Shown here: piece by piece, positions 1-8,378 of the stretch
Layout: each line of letters opens with the position of its first letter
Position numbering within the stretch: position 1 is the first letter of the stretch
From: Sandaracinobacter neustonicus
Lineage (GTDB): Bacteria > Pseudomonadota > Alphaproteobacteria > Sphingomonadales > Sphingomonadaceae
Length of the DNA stretch: 64,000 bases
Direction: 5' to 3'
Assembly (NCBI RefSeq): GCF_006385875.1
Contig: NZ_VFSU01000019.1
Location: 147,444 to 211,443, forward strand
Notes under the pieces: generated by a model
What the model saw: only the letters and a program-made list of their open reading frames with translations
Database searches by the model: none
Told to the model about the DNA's origin: nothing
Translations under genes and position numbers: made by a program

Positions 1-131
1 GCCGCATGAAAGGGCACCACCTCGCAATAGACATGCGCTTCGCGCACGCGGCGGGCGATCAACTGGGTCACCTGGCTCCCGAAGTCGAGAATCAGGATGG
101 TGTTGGCGGCGGCTTCGGCAGAGACTGACAT
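1..131 (-). CDS. guaA: GMP synthase (glutamine-hydrolysing), N-terminal fragment
   Basis: The first 43 codons of a minus-strand gene run off the left edge of the window. The start of the encoded protein ([20 protein letters not shown], followed by [11 protein letters not shown]) is the class I glutamine amidotransferase opening typical of GuaA, which converts XMP to GMP in purine synthesis. The start ATG is preceded by an AAGGG-type ribosome site about 6 nt upstream. The catalytic cysteine and the ATP-pyrophosphatase domain would lie outside the window, so intactness cannot be judged. The next gene upstream on the same strand is a thioesterase, about 100 bp away. Confidence 0.88.
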   Translation of the reverse strand, partial: MSVSAEAAANTILILDFGSQVTQLIARRVREAHVYCEVVPFHA

Positions 132-234
132 GGCGAGCCCTTAAAGCAGGCCACGGGCTTCAACAAGCTGGGAGCAGCAGGCCATGGCGAAAACCCCGCC
201 GGCGCCCGGCACGCGGGTGGCACCTGATCGCAGA

Positions 235-681
235 TCAGTCGGTGGAAGCGGCGATCTTGCCCAGTACGGCCTTCCACTCCGGCGTCAGCGGTGCAGGACG
301 GCGGGTTGCGCGATCGACATACACATGCACGAAGAAACCCTGCGCGGCCGGCTGAGGACTGCCCTTCACGAACAGGCCGATTTCATAGCGCACGGAGCTG
401 TTGCCGATCTTGGTTGCAACGATCCCCGCCTGCACTTCCTCGGGAAAGGCCACGGGGCGGGCATAGGTGCAGCCGGTTTCCACCACCAACCCGATCAGCG
501 GTCCGCGCTCGATGTCCAGCAGGCCATGCTCCACCAGCCAGGCGTTCACCGCAGTATCGAAGAAGCTGTAATAGACGACGTTGTTCACATGGCCATAAAC
601 GTCATTGTCCATCCAGCGGGTGGCGATGGCCCGCCAGGCGCGATACTCCCCTCGCTTCCGAAGCTGTGCCCGTTCCGCCAT
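235..681 (-). CDS. Acyl-CoA thioesterase, hot-dog fold (YbgC/FadM-like)
   Basis: The 148-residue protein matches the 4-hydroxybenzoyl-CoA thioesterase family in length and pattern. The motif RWMDNDVYGHVNN at about residues 22-34 contains the family's conserved Asp followed by the GHVNN turn that forms the active site. These enzymes hydrolyse short or medium acyl-CoA thioesters in the cytoplasm; the substrate cannot be told from sequence. A purine-rich AGGGGGG ribosome site precedes the ATG. It lies between guaA and a methyltransferase, all on the minus strand with gaps near 100 bp, so co-transcription is possible but not shown. Confidence 0.85.
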   Translation of the reverse strand: MAERAQLRKRGEYRAWRAIATRWMDNDVYGHVNNVVYYSFFDTAVNAWLVEHGLLDIERGPLIGLVVETGCTYARPVAFPEEVQAGIVATKIGNSSVRYEIGLFVKGSPQPAAQGFFVHVYVDRATRRPAPLTPEWKAVLGKIAASTD

Positions 682-776
682 GCATCCCCCTGCCCTGCTA
701 CTGTTCCAGCGGGACTCGTTAACCCATCAGACAAACGAATGGCACTGCCAATCCGGCCATCCGGCGATTTTTCCGG

Positions 777-1478
777 TCAGCTTCGCTCCGCAATCATCGA
801 CTTGGGGAGAAGCAGCACACGCTCGAATCGGTGCCTGGCATCCGGGAAAAGATACCGAAAACGTGTCCGCTCCAGCAGCACCACATTGTCGACGTGGCGC
901 ATCGCATGGGCGACATCTTTCGGCGGCGAACTCCAGCCGACCTTCATGCTGCGCTGCGCCTTCAAACGCAGGCTTTCGGGCAGCCAGTGGTAGAATGGAA
1001 GGCGAGGCGAATGCGGGTCAATCGGAAAGCCGGCATAAGGCGTCTGCACATAATAGGCGGGCGCCAGCCGCCGGACCTCGCCGGCGAAGGCCATCATTTC
1101 AGGAAAACGCCCCACATGCTCGATGACGGAGTTGCTGTGGACGAGGTCGAAACTATTGTCGGCATAGCCATTCAGATCGCAGGCGTTGCCGGTTTCCGCC
1201 CGCAGCCGACCGCCGCCGTCTGCCGCATCGATCCCCAACTCGCTTTCGACATAGTTGATGCAGGTGACGATGATATCGTTCTGCTCCAGAAAATCGATGC
1301 CGACGCGATTCCAATAGGCAAAGGTTCCACCAAGGTCGGCTATTCGAAAGGGACCATCAGGCCTGCGCGCAGCCTTCACCTTCGACAGGAAGGCCCGCAA
1401 ATCCTGATTGCGCCCATCTCGGAAGCGGGAGGACATTCCGTCGAGCCATTTTCCGTGCCCACTTTTCGTATCCGCCAT
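777..1478 (-). CDS. Class I SAM-dependent methyltransferase
   Basis: The 233-residue protein has a Rossmann-type SAM site: IADLGGTFAYW at about residues 46-56 serves as motif I and SNSVIEHVG near residue 115 resembles the post-motif region of small-molecule methyltransferases. The N-terminal 40 residues are basic and probably form a lid or substrate helix. The acceptor is unknown. A GAGGGG ribosome site lies about 6 nt before the ATG. The gene sits directly downstream of the rplQ terminator, so it is probably expressed separately from the ribosomal cluster. The family is clear but the function is not. Confidence 0.8.
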   Translation of the reverse strand: MADTKSGHGKWLDGMSSRFRDGRNQDLRAFLSKVKAARRPDGPFRIADLGGTFAYWNRVGIDFLEQNDIIVTCINYVESELGIDAADGGGRLRAETGNACDLNGYADNSFDLVHSNSVIEHVGRFPEMMAFAGEVRRLAPAYYVQTPYAGFPIDPHSPRLPFYHWLPESLRLKAQRSMKVGWSSPPKDVAHAMRHVDNVVLLERTRFRYLFPDARHRFERVLLLPKSMIAERS

Positions 1479-1523
1479 CCGACACCCCTCATTTCCGATA
1501 CCCCGCCCTTGTGCGCAAGTAAA

Positions 1524-1554
1524 AGGGCGGGCTGAACAATGTCCAGCCCGCCCT
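1524..1554 (-). terminator. Rho-independent terminator of the rplQ end of the ribosomal cluster
   Basis: An 11-bp perfect inverted repeat (arms 1524-1534 and 1544-1554, 9-nt loop, mostly G and C) is followed on the minus strand by TTTTA. It lies about 30 bp after the rplQ stop and closes the alpha operon. Confidence 0.8.
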
Positions 1555-1585
1555 GTCAGAAATTCAAGCTGAATCAGATCGCCTG

Positions 1586-1990
1586 CTATTCCGAAGCTTC
1601 GACCGGGCCCGAATCCAGACCCTTGGCGCTGACGTCACGGTCGACGAACTCGATCACGGCCATGGCGGCCTGATCGGAAGGGCGGAAACCGGCCTTCAGC
1701 ACGCGCACATAACCGCCGGGGCGGCCAGCGTAACGCGGGGCCAGCACGTCGAACAGCTTCTTCAGCTGCGCATCGTCCTGCAGGCGGGCATCAGCCAGAC
1801 GGCGATTGGAAAGGCCGCCCTTCTTGGCGAGCGTCACCAGCTTTTCGATATAGGGGCGAAGTTCCTTCGCCTTGGGCAACGTGGTGGTGATCTGCTCATG
1901 CTTGATCAGCGAAGCCGACATGTTCTTCAGCATCGCCATGCGATGTTCGGTGGTCCGGCCAAGCTTCCGGTGAGCAACCTTATGACGCAT
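1586..1990 (-). CDS. rplQ: 50S ribosomal protein L17
   Basis: L17 sits near the exit of the peptide tunnel on the large subunit. The 134-residue product opens with [17 protein letters not shown], the family signature, and has a slightly longer, acidic C-terminal tail (ending GPVEASE) than the Escherichia coli protein. A GGAG ribosome site lies about 9 nt before the ATG. It follows rpoA by 113 bp and is the last gene of the cluster before an intrinsic terminator. Confidence 0.97.
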   Translation of the reverse strand: MRHKVAHRKLGRTTEHRMAMLKNMSASLIKHEQITTTLPKAKELRPYIEKLVTLAKKGGLSNRRLADARLQDDAQLKKLFDVLAPRYAGRPGGYVRVLKAGFRPSDQAAMAVIEFVDRDVSAKGLDSGPVEASE

Positions 1991-2068
1991 AATCCAGTCT
2001 CCGTTCGTAAAGGGGCCGTTTCAGGTACCCCAGTCCCCGCTCATTTGGCCCTGAGCGTTTCGGGCTTT

Positions 2069-2095
2069 TGCCCCGAGGCCTGAAGCCCCGGGGCA
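2069..2095 (-). promoter_or_regulatory. Hairpin in the rpoA-rplQ gap
   Basis: A 7-bp outer stem (2069-2075 with 2089-2095) and a 3-bp inner stem separated by one mismatch lie directly after the rpoA stop codon. There is only an AAAA run after it on the minus strand and no T-run, so it is more likely a processing or 3'-protecting hairpin than a terminator. Confidence 0.4.
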
Positions 2096-2103
2096 TTGTT
2101 CGA

Positions 2104-3156
2104 TCAAAACCACTGCTCGAGCTTCTTCGCCAGATCTTCGATATTCTCGGGCGGCCATCCGGGGATGTCCATGCCAAGGCGAAGACCCATGGAAGCCAGA
2201 ACTTCCTTGATTTCGTTCAGGCTCTTGCGGCCGAAGTTCGGCGTCCGGAGCATTTCCGGTTCCGACTTCTGCACCAGATCGCCGATGTAGATGATGTTGT
2301 CGTTCTTCAGGCAGTTGGCCGAACGGACGCTGAGTTCCAGCTCGTCCACCTTCTTCAGAAGGTTGCGATTCATCATCACGTCAGTCGGAGCTTCTTCCGC
2401 AACGCCGCCGGCCACCGGGGTGGCTGCGACCGGGCGGGCGGCCGGCTCTTCGAAGTTGATGAACAACTGCAACTGATCCTGAAGGATGCGCGCGGCATAA
2501 CCCACGGCATCTTCCGGGGCCACCGAGCCATCGGTTTCCACCGTCAGCGTCAGCTTGTCGTAATCAAGGTCCTGGCCGACGCGGGTCGGTTCCACCTTGT
2601 AGGCGACCTGCCGCACCGGGGCATAGAGCGCGTCCACCGGGATCAGCCCGATCGGCGCATCTGCCGGACGGTTCTGCGCGGCGGGCACATAGCCCTTCCC
2701 CGTGTGCACCGTCAGTTCCATGTTGAAGGTCGCGCCGTCGTCCAGCGTGCAGATCACGAGATCCGGGTTGGAAATCTCGATATCGCCCGTCACCGCGATC
2801 TGGCCGGCCGTGACTTCGCCGGGGCCGGAAGCGGAGAGGGACAGGCGCTTCACCTGTTCACCCTGCATCTTCACGACGACCTGCTTCACGTTCAGCACGA
2901 TGTCGGTCACGTCCTCGCGCACGCCGGGCAGCGAGGAAAATTCATGGAGAGCGCCGTCGATCTTGATCGCCGTCACTGCCGCGCCTTGCAGGCTCGACAG
3001 CAGCACGCGCCGCAGCGCGTTGCCCAGAGTGAGGCCAAAGCCGCGCTCCAGCGGTTCCGCCACGAACAGCTTCTTGCTTGCCGTTCCGCCAGCCTTCACG
3101 TCCAGCGCGTTCGGCTTCTTCAGTTCCTGCCAGTTCTTCGCATAGGCTGCTGACAC
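2104..3156 (-). CDS. rpoA: DNA-directed RNA polymerase alpha subunit
   Basis: The alpha subunit dimerises to nucleate RNA polymerase assembly and uses its C-terminal domain to contact activators and UP elements. The N-terminal domain contains the family pattern [20 protein letters not shown]. After a flexible Ala/Pro/Val-rich linker near residue 240, the C-terminal domain includes [14 protein letters not shown] and [10 protein letters not shown]. The start is taken as GTG at 3154-3156 because an AAGGTGAG ribosome site lies about 5 nt upstream and the product then begins [15 protein letters not shown], as in related species; a longer frame upstream has no support. The protein is 350 residues. 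It follows rpsK after 150 bp containing hairpins. Confidence 0.96.
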   Translation of the reverse strand: MSAAYAKNWQELKKPNALDVKAGGTASKKLFVAEPLERGFGLTLGNALRRVLLSSLQGAAVTAIKIDGALHEFSSLPGVREDVTDIVLNVKQVVVKMQGEQVKRLSLSASGPGEVTAGQIAVTGDIEISNPDLVICTLDDGATFNMELTVHTGKGYVPAAQNRPADAPIGLIPVDALYAPVRQVAYKVEPTRVGQDLDYDKLTLTVETDGSVAPEDAVGYAARILQDQLQLFINFEEPAARPVAATPVAGGVAEEAPTDVMMNRNLLKKVDELELSVRSANCLKNDNIIYIGDLVQKSEPEMLRTPNFGRKSLNEIKEVLASMGLRLGMDIPGWPPENIEDLAKKLEQWF

Positions 3157-3223
3157 GATGTTCTCACCTTTGCCTTGGCGCGAAGGCCCGTCGGCCGTGC
3201 GCACTGTGTTTCGTGCCCCTCAG

Positions 3224-3293
3224 GCGGTTCCTGGCTGTCCCCGTGGGGTTAGCAGAACCGCTGTCGCGCGGGTGGTGGGCACCACCCGCGCGA
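3224..3293 (-). promoter_or_regulatory. Two strong hairpins between rpsK and rpoA
   Basis: The first structure, 3264-3293, is a 14-bp perfect palindrome with a 2-base centre. The second pairs 3224-3230 with 3255-3261 and encloses a smaller C4/G4 stem. Neither has a following T-run on the minus strand, so they are likely transcript-stabilising or attenuating structures inside the alpha operon, not terminators. Confidence 0.5.
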
Positions 3294-3306
3294 AACTGCG
3301 AAATCG

Positions 3307-3696
3307 TCAGACCCGGCGACGCTTCGGCGGACGCACCCCGTTGTGCGGGATCGACGTCACGTCGCGGATCGCCGTGATCTGGAAGCCGACGGCCTGCAGC
3401 GCGCGCAGAGCGGATTCGCGGCCCGAACCCGGGCCCTTCACTTCCACTTCCAGCGTGCGGACGCCATGTTCGGCGGCCTTCTTGCCCGCGTCTTCCGCCG
3501 CCACCTGAGCGGCGTACGGCGTGGACTTGCGGCTTCCCTTGAAGCCCATCGTTCCGGCGCTGGACCAGGCAATCGCATTGCCCTGCGCATCGGTGATGGT
3601 GATCATGGTGTTGTTGAAGCTGGCGTTCACATGCGCGACGCCGGCCGTGATGTTCTTGCGCTCGCGGCGCTTCAGCCTTTCGGGTGCGCGTGCCAT
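3307..3696 (-). CDS. rpsK: 30S ribosomal protein S11
   Basis: S11 forms part of the platform of the small subunit near the mRNA exit. The 129-residue product has the family features [20 protein letters not shown] and a basic C-terminus ending RPPKRRRV. Its ATG overlaps the rpsM stop by one base (TAATG), which implies translational coupling. rpoA follows after 150 bp. Confidence 0.97.
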   Translation of the reverse strand: MARAPERLKRRERKNITAGVAHVNASFNNTMITITDAQGNAIAWSSAGTMGFKGSRKSTPYAAQVAAEDAGKKAAEHGVRTLEVEVKGPGSGRESALRALQAVGFQITAIRDVTSIPHNGVRPPKRRRV

Positions 3697-4064
3697 TACT
3701 TCTTCTTCCCTGCGATCGGCTTCGCCTTACCCTTGCGGGTGCGGGCGTTGGTGTGGGTGCGCTGGCCGCGAACGGGCAGGCCCTTGCGGTGACGCAGGCC
3801 GCGATAGCAGGCCAGGTCCATCAGGCGCTTGATCGCCATCGCGTTGTCGCGGCGAAGATCGCCTTCCACCGTGTAATCGCGGTCGATCGTTTCGCGGATC
3901 GCCAGCACTTCGGCGTCCGTCAGGTCCTGCACGCGACGCTCAGGCGGGAAGCCGAGCTTGGCGGTGATTTCCTTGGCGCTGGTGCGGCCGATTCCGTGAA
4001 TGTAGGTCAGCGCGATTTCCACGCGCTTGTTGGTGGGGATATTGACCCCTGCGATACGTGCCAC
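3696..4064 (-). CDS. rpsM: 30S ribosomal protein S13
   Basis: S13 lies in the head of the small subunit and contacts the P-site tRNA and the inter-subunit bridge. The family pattern [18 protein letters not shown] opens the protein and a basic lysine-rich tail closes it. The start is assigned to GTG at 4062-4064, with AGGAG about 7 nt upstream, giving the usual 122 residues; an upstream ATG frame would add six residues that homologues lack. This gene starts a new promoter-driven segment after adk. Confidence 0.95.
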   Translation of the reverse strand: MARIAGVNIPTNKRVEIALTYIHGIGRTSAKEITAKLGFPPERRVQDLTDAEVLAIRETIDRDYTVEGDLRRDNAMAIKRLMDLACYRGLRHRKGLPVRGQRTHTNARTRKGKAKPIAGKKK

Positions 4065-4204
4065 AAACTGCTCCTGCTCCACGGCGCGCCTTGGGCTGGG
4101 CGCTCCATCTCGTTGCGTTGCCGCCTTCGCCGCAAATGTGAAACCGGCCGCCCGGCATGAATCGGGGCAACGGCTGCACGCTGGCGGGAATCGGAAGAGG
4201 CGTC

Positions 4205-4231
4205 GCTATAGAGGACGCGCGCTGCTGTCAA
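4205..4231 (-). promoter_or_regulatory. Likely promoter for rpsM-rpsK-rpoA-rplQ
   Basis: On the minus strand a perfect -35 hexamer TTGACA (4226-4231) is followed after 15 bp by TATAGC (4205-4210, preceded by C). It sits in the 195-bp gap between adk and rpsM, about 140 bp before the rpsM start. The alphaproteobacterial sigma-70 spacing is often short, so this is a good candidate. Confidence 0.5.
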
Positions 4232-4259
4232 GGGCGCGCAACCGAAAATCCATCAACTG

Positions 4260-4961
4260 TCAAGCCTGTTTCGCAGGCTCCGCTGTCGCCCCATCGAGGA
4301 TGGCGGCGATCGCGGCCGTCACCACGTCCATCTCCGCCATGCCGTCCACGTGACGAACCAGCCCGCGCGCGGCATAGATGGGAAGGATCGGCGCGGTCTT
4401 CGCCCGATATTCCGCCATGCGCGTGCGCACGGTTTCCTCATTGTCGTCCGGGCGGCGCTTGAATTCGGTGCTGCCGCACTTGTCGCACACGCCCGTCAGC
4501 TTCGTCGGCTTGTAACGGTCGTGATAGCCTTCGCCGCATTGCGCGCAGGTGAAGCGGCCGGTGATGCGATCCACCAGCGCATCTTCATCCACCACCAGCT
4601 CGATCACATAGCCCAGCTTGCGGCCGCGCGTGCCCAGCAGGCTGTCCAGCAGCTCCGCCTGTTTCTCCGTGCGCGGATAGCCGTCGAAGATCACGCCTTT
4701 GTCCAGTGGGATGCCGTCCAGATGCTCGCCAAGGATCTCGGCCATCAGTTCGTCGGGGAACAGCTTGCCGGCCTTCATGATCTCGTCGGCGAGCTTGCCC
4801 ACCTCGGTTCCGGCCTTCACCGCCGCCCGCAGAATATCCCCTGTGGACAGCTGCACCATGCCCCGGCTTTCCACCAGCCGACTGGCCTGCGTGCCCTTGC
4901 CCGCACCCGGAGGCCCGAGCAGGATGATGTTGGTGGCGTCTGTTCCCCCCGTAATCGTCAA
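4260..4961 (-). CDS. adk: Adenylate kinase
   Basis: The enzyme interconverts ATP plus AMP with two ADP in the cytoplasm. The P-loop GPPGAGKGTQ is at residues 16-25, the AMP site contains FDGYPRT, and the LID domain is the long zinc-binding type: a CxxC (CAQC) and a second CxxC (CDKC) lie about 20 residues apart near residue 140. The 233-residue length fits the long form with a short C-terminal tail. The ATG overlaps the secY stop by 4 bases (ATGA), so it is coupled to secY, as is common in this class of bacteria. Confidence 0.96.
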   Translation of the reverse strand: MTITGGTDATNIILLGPPGAGKGTQASRLVESRGMVQLSTGDILRAAVKAGTEVGKLADEIMKAGKLFPDELMAEILGEHLDGIPLDKGVIFDGYPRTEKQAELLDSLLGTRGRKLGYVIELVVDEDALVDRITGRFTCAQCGEGYHDRYKPTKLTGVCDKCGSTEFKRRPDDNEETVRTRMAEYRAKTAPILPIYAARGLVRHVDGMAEMDVVTAAIAAILDGATAEPAKQA

Positions 4962-6310
4962 CGTCGTCCCCCCGTCCGCAGCTTCGCCTTCTTGATCAGG
5001 CCTTCATACTGGTGCGCCAGCAGATGGCCCTGAATCTGGGCGACCGTGTCCATCGTCACGTTCACCACAATCAGCAGCGACGTGCCCCCCAGATAAAAGG
5101 GAATTGCCATCTGACTGATCAGGAATTCCGGGAGAAGACAGACCAAGGTCAGGTAAGCCGCGCCGATCACGGTGATGCGGGTCAGCACGAAGTCGAGATA
5201 TTGCGAGGTTTTCTCACCCGGGCGGATGCCGGGGACGAACCCACCCTGCTTCTTCAGATTTTCCGCCGTCTCGTCCGGGTTGAACACCACGGCGGTGTAG
5301 AAGAAGCTGAAGAAGATGATGCCGCCCGCATAGAGCGCCATGTAGAGCGGTGCGCCATGTTGCAGCGAGGTGGTCACGGTCAGCAGCCAGTCCGGCCCGC
5401 CTTCCTGCCCCATGAACTGCGCGATGGTCAGCGGCAGCAGCAGCAGCGACGAGGCGAAGATCGGCGGAATCACGCCCGCCGTGTTCAGCTTCAGCGGCAG
5501 GTGGCTGCTGTCGCCCTGGAACATGCGGTTGCCCACCTGACGCTTCGGATACTGGATCGGCACCCGGCGCTGCGCCCGCTCCATCAGGCAGATGAAAGCG
5601 ACAACGCCGAGGCCGACGATCAGCACGGCAAGGATGAAGCCGCCCGAAATGGCGCCGGTGCGGCCCTGTTCGAACAGCCCGCCGATGGCCACGGGCACCT
5701 GCGCGACGATCCCGGCCATGATGATCAGCGAAATGCCGTTGCCGATGCCCCGGCTGGTGATCTGCTCGCCCAGCCACATCAGGAACAGCGTGCCGCCCAG
5801 CAGGGTGATGATGGTGGAAATGCGGAAGAACCAGCCCGGATCGATCACGGCGGAAATGCCCGAGGACGCCCCCCAGCTTTCAAGGCCCACGGCGATGCCA
5901 TAGCCCTGGAATATGGTGAGCAGCACGGTGCCGAAGCGGGTATATTGGTTCAGCTTCTTGCGGCCGCTCTCGCCCTCTTTCTTCAGCGCCTTCCACGGTT
6001 CGTAGATGGAGCCCATCAGCTGCACCACGATGGAGGCGGTGATATAGGGCATGATCCCCAGCGCGATGATCGACATCCGCTGCAGCGCGCCGCCCGAGAA
6101 CATGTTGAAGAAGTCCAGCATGCCGCCGGTGGTCCGGCTGAACAGATCGGACAGCGACTGCGGATCGATGCCGGGCAGCGGCACGAACGAGCAGAGCCGG
6201 AAAACGATCAGAGCGCCCACGGTAAACCACAGGCGCTTCTTCAGGTCGGTCGCCTTCGAGAAGTTGGCGAAACTCAGATTCTGGGCAAGGGAGTCGGCGG
6301 CTGTCGCCAT
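4958..6310 (-). CDS. secY: Protein translocase subunit SecY
   Basis: SecY is the pore-forming subunit of the Sec channel in the inner membrane. The 450-residue protein has about ten hydrophobic segments; LWFTVGALIVFRLCSFVPLPG marks the first region and SGGALQRMSIIALGIMPYI the plug and TM2 region. The cytoplasmic loop RAQRRVPIQYPKRQVGN is the family hallmark that contacts SecA and the ribosome. It lies 160 bp after rplO and overlaps adk. Confidence 0.97.
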   Translation of the reverse strand: MATAADSLAQNLSFANFSKATDLKKRLWFTVGALIVFRLCSFVPLPGIDPQSLSDLFSRTTGGMLDFFNMFSGGALQRMSIIALGIMPYITASIVVQLMGSIYEPWKALKKEGESGRKKLNQYTRFGTVLLTIFQGYGIAVGLESWGASSGISAVIDPGWFFRISTIITLLGGTLFLMWLGEQITSRGIGNGISLIIMAGIVAQVPVAIGGLFEQGRTGAISGGFILAVLIVGLGVVAFICLMERAQRRVPIQYPKRQVGNRMFQGDSSHLPLKLNTAGVIPPIFASSLLLLPLTIAQFMGQEGGPDWLLTVTTSLQHGAPLYMALYAGGIIFFSFFYTAVVFNPDETAENLKKQGGFVPGIRPGEKTSQYLDFVLTRITVIGAAYLTLVCLLPEFLISQMAIPFYLGGTSLLIVVNVTMDTVAQIQGHLLAHQYEGLIKKAKLRTGGRR

Positions 6311-6430
6311 GGTCTCATCCTGTCTGGGGCCGTTACCTGCTCAGAGCCGGCAAGAGGCACGCCGTGATCGCTGTCCCGGAAGACGGGGAGCGCCACATCG
6401 GGATGGGATGTAGGCGCTGGCCCCCTTCTT

Positions 6431-6483
6431 GAAAAGACGTCTTGAAAAGGCGTCTTGGGAAGGCCGAAGCTTAGGCTTCGGCC
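6431..6483 (-). promoter_or_regulatory. Hairpin at the rplO stop codon plus a 13-nt tandem repeat
   Basis: A 9-bp stem (6462-6470 with 6475-6483) straddles the rplO stop codon. Beside it in the rplO-secY gap is a direct tandem repeat of a 13-nt unit (6431-6443 and 6444-6456, one difference). The rest of the 160-bp gap shows nothing further. A role in tuning secY expression is only a guess. Confidence 0.4.
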
Positions 6484-6953
6484 GCAACCTTTTTCGCGGG
6501 CAGCGTGACGCTGCCGCCAGCAGCTTCCACAGCCGCCTTGGCGGAGCCGGTGACACCTGCCACATGCAGGTCCAGCTTGGTCTTCAGTTCACCCTTGCCC
6601 AGCAGACGCACACCGTCCTTGGGCTGGTTCACGAGACCGGCGGCTTGCAGCGCAGCCAGATCGACCGGCTTCGAAGCGTCGAGACGACCGGCTTCCACTG
6701 CGCGTTGCAGCGCGCCGATGTTCACTTCGCTGAACTCAGCCCGGTTCGGCTTGTTGAAGCCGCGCTTCGGCAGACGCATGTGCAGCGGCATCTGGCCGCC
6801 TTCGAAGCCCTTGATGGCCACGCCCGAACGGCTCTTCTGGCCCTTCTGGCCACGACCGCTGGTCTTGCCGAGGCCGGAGCCGATACCGCGGCCAACGCGT
6901 ACGCGGTCAACGCGGGCGCCGGGGTTGTCGTTGATTTCGTTCAGCTTGGTCAT
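6471..6953 (-). CDS. rplO: 50S ribosomal protein L15
   Basis: L15 helps late folding of the large subunit. The protein starts [13 protein letters not shown] and contains the glycine- and arginine-rich stretch [20 protein letters not shown] that is diagnostic for L15. The ATG at 6951-6953 gives 160 residues, the family length; a frame extended upstream is not supported. It is separated from rpmD by 153 bp, most of which is taken up by a large inverted repeat. Confidence 0.96.
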   Translation of the reverse strand: MTKLNEINDNPGARVDRVRVGRGIGSGLGKTSGRGQKGQKSRSGVAIKGFEGGQMPLHMRLPKRGFNKPNRAEFSEVNIGALQRAVEAGRLDASKPVDLAALQAAGLVNQPKDGVRLLGKGELKTKLDLHVAGVTGSAKAAVEAAGGSVTLPAKKVAAEA

Positions 6954-6992
6954 TGCACTCGCTTTCGCTTGGTTCGCGCTGTCTTGAGAAGG

Positions 6993-7078
6993 GCCTCCCA
7001 CCGCCCCGCTCCCCCGCCCAACCGCCCGACATTCTCATGCTTGGGGCGGTTGGGCGGGGGAGCGGGGCGGTGGGAGGC
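6993..7078 (-). repeat. 35-bp perfect inverted repeat between rpmD and rplO
   Basis: The arms 6993-7027 and 7044-7078 are perfectly complementary over 35 bp and enclose a 16-nt loop. The arms are almost pure C on one side and G on the other. No T-run follows in either direction, so it is not a normal intrinsic terminator, yet the transcript would fold very stably. No second copy was noticed in the window. Confidence 0.9.
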
Positions 7079-7106
7079 TACGGCCGGAAGGCCGCTGGAA
7101 AGGCGC

Positions 7107-7292
7107 TCAGCCCTCCACCTTCACCATATGTTGCACCTTGGCGATCATGCCGCGCACCTCGGGGGTGTCCTGCAGTTCACGCGTCCGGTTCATCTTGTTC
7201 AGGCCCAGGCCGATCAGGGTCGCGCGCTGGTCCTTGGTGCGGCGGATCGGCGAACCGGTCTGCGTCACCTTAATCGTCTTTGCGTCAGCCAT
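7107..7292 (-). CDS. rpmD: 50S ribosomal protein L30
   Basis: This small large-subunit protein of 61 residues carries the family core [20 protein letters not shown] and ends in VKVEG. The ATG at 7290-7292 is chosen because a GGAGAG ribosome site lies 5 nt before it; an in-frame start two codons earlier is too close. It lies 11 bp after rpsE. Confidence 0.94.
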   Translation of the reverse strand: MADAKTIKVTQTGSPIRRTKDQRATLIGLGLNKMNRTRELQDTPEVRGMIAKVQHMVKVEG

Positions 7293-7303
7293 TGTCACTC
7301 TCC

Positions 7304-8023
7304 TCAGGCGACAACCGCGTCGGCGTCGGCCGCGGCCTGAGCCGGGCTGATGTCGCCGCGACGGGCCAGCAGGTCCGCCACCTTCTTGCCGCGCCGTTGA
7401 GCAACCGTCCGGGGGGAGGTTTGCTCTTCCAGCGCTGCGAAGGTCGCACGCACCATGTTGTAGGGGTTGTTGGAACCGGTCGACTTGGAGACCACGTCGG
7501 CCACGCCCAGCGATTCGAACACGGCGCGCATCGGGCCACCGGCGATGATGCCCGTCCCGGCGGTCGCCGAGCGGACATGCACCTTGCCGGCACCGAAATG
7601 GCCATAGCCATCATGGTGCAGCGTGCGGCCTTCGCGCAGCGGCACGCGGATCATCGCCTTCTTGGCAGCCGCAGTCGCCTTGGAAATGGCTTCCGGCACT
7701 TCGCGCGCCTTGCCATGGCCAAAGCCCACGCGACCCTTGCCATCGCCCACCACGACGAGTGCCGCAAAGCCGAAGCGCTTGCCGCCCTTCACCGTCTTGG
7801 AGACGCGGTTGATGTGCACGAGCTTTTCGATCAGCTCTTCGCCTTCGCTCTCAGCCGCGCGCGGTTCGCGACGGCGACGGTCGCCATCACGGCCACCCCG
7901 TTCGCCACCACGGCCACGGCCGCCCTGACCGCCGCCGGGGCCGCCACGGCCACGGCCGCGACGCTCTTCCTGCGGAGCCGCTTCGGCGCCGGGCGCCTGG
8001 GTATCGATCACGTCGTCAGCCAT
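7304..8023 (-). CDS. rpsE: 30S ribosomal protein S5 with RGG-rich N-terminal extension
   Basis: S5 secures decoding fidelity and helps unwind mRNA at the entry channel. The S5 core starts near residue 60 ([20 protein letters not shown]) and includes [21 protein letters not shown]. Before it lies about 60 residues rich in Arg and Gly in RGRGG-type repeats, absent from the Escherichia coli protein. The ATG at 8021-8023 gives 239 residues. The start lies one base past the rplR stop. The extension resembles RNA-binding RGG boxes, but its role is unknown. Confidence 0.95.
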   Translation of the reverse strand: MADDVIDTQAPGAEAAPQEERRGRGRGGPGGGQGGRGRGGERGGRDGDRRRREPRAAESEGEELIEKLVHINRVSKTVKGGKRFGFAALVVVGDGKGRVGFGHGKAREVPEAISKATAAAKKAMIRVPLREGRTLHHDGYGHFGAGKVHVRSATAGTGIIAGGPMRAVFESLGVADVVSKSTGSNNPYNMVRATFAALEEQTSPRTVAQRRGKKVADLLARRGDISPAQAAADADAVVA

Positions 8024-8024
8024 A

Positions 8025-8378
8025 TCAGAACTCCAATCCGCCTTCGCGGGCGGCATCGGCCAGCGCCTTGACCCGGCCGTGGAAAATGAAGCCGCCACGG
8101 TCGAACACGACCTTGGAGACACCCGCCGCCTTGGCGCGTTCAGCCAGCAGCTTGCCGATGCTGGCAGCAGCCGCAACCGTCGCGCCGGTGCCGGCGAAAT
8201 CCTTTTCGAGCGTCGAGGCGGCAGCCAGCGTCTTGCCGGCCGCGTCGTCGATCACCTGCGCATAGATATGCTGCTGCGACCGATGCACGGACAGGCGAGG
8301 ACGGCCACCGGCCTTGGCGACGAGGGCGGTGCGCACGCGGCGACGCCGGGCCTCGAACTGGGAAAGATGCTTCACCAT
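8025..8378 (-). CDS. rplR: 50S ribosomal protein L18
   Basis: L18 binds 5S rRNA and helps it join the central protuberance. The 117-residue product has a basic N-terminus ([12 protein letters not shown]), the [20 protein letters not shown] core and ends in AREGGLEF, all typical. Its start overlaps the rplF stop by one base. Confidence 0.96.
   Translation of the reverse strand: MVKHLSQFEARRRRVRTALVAKAGGRPRLSVHRSQQHIYAQVIDDAAGKTLAAASTLEKDFAGTGATVAAAASIGKLLAERAKAAGVSKVVFDRGGFIFHGRVKALADAAREGGLEF

Noticed and set aside
184..993. Long plus-strand open frame opposite the thioesterase and methyltransferase genes
   Set aside because: It is antisense to two genes with clear family motifs and its translation has no family pattern or plausible ribosome site.
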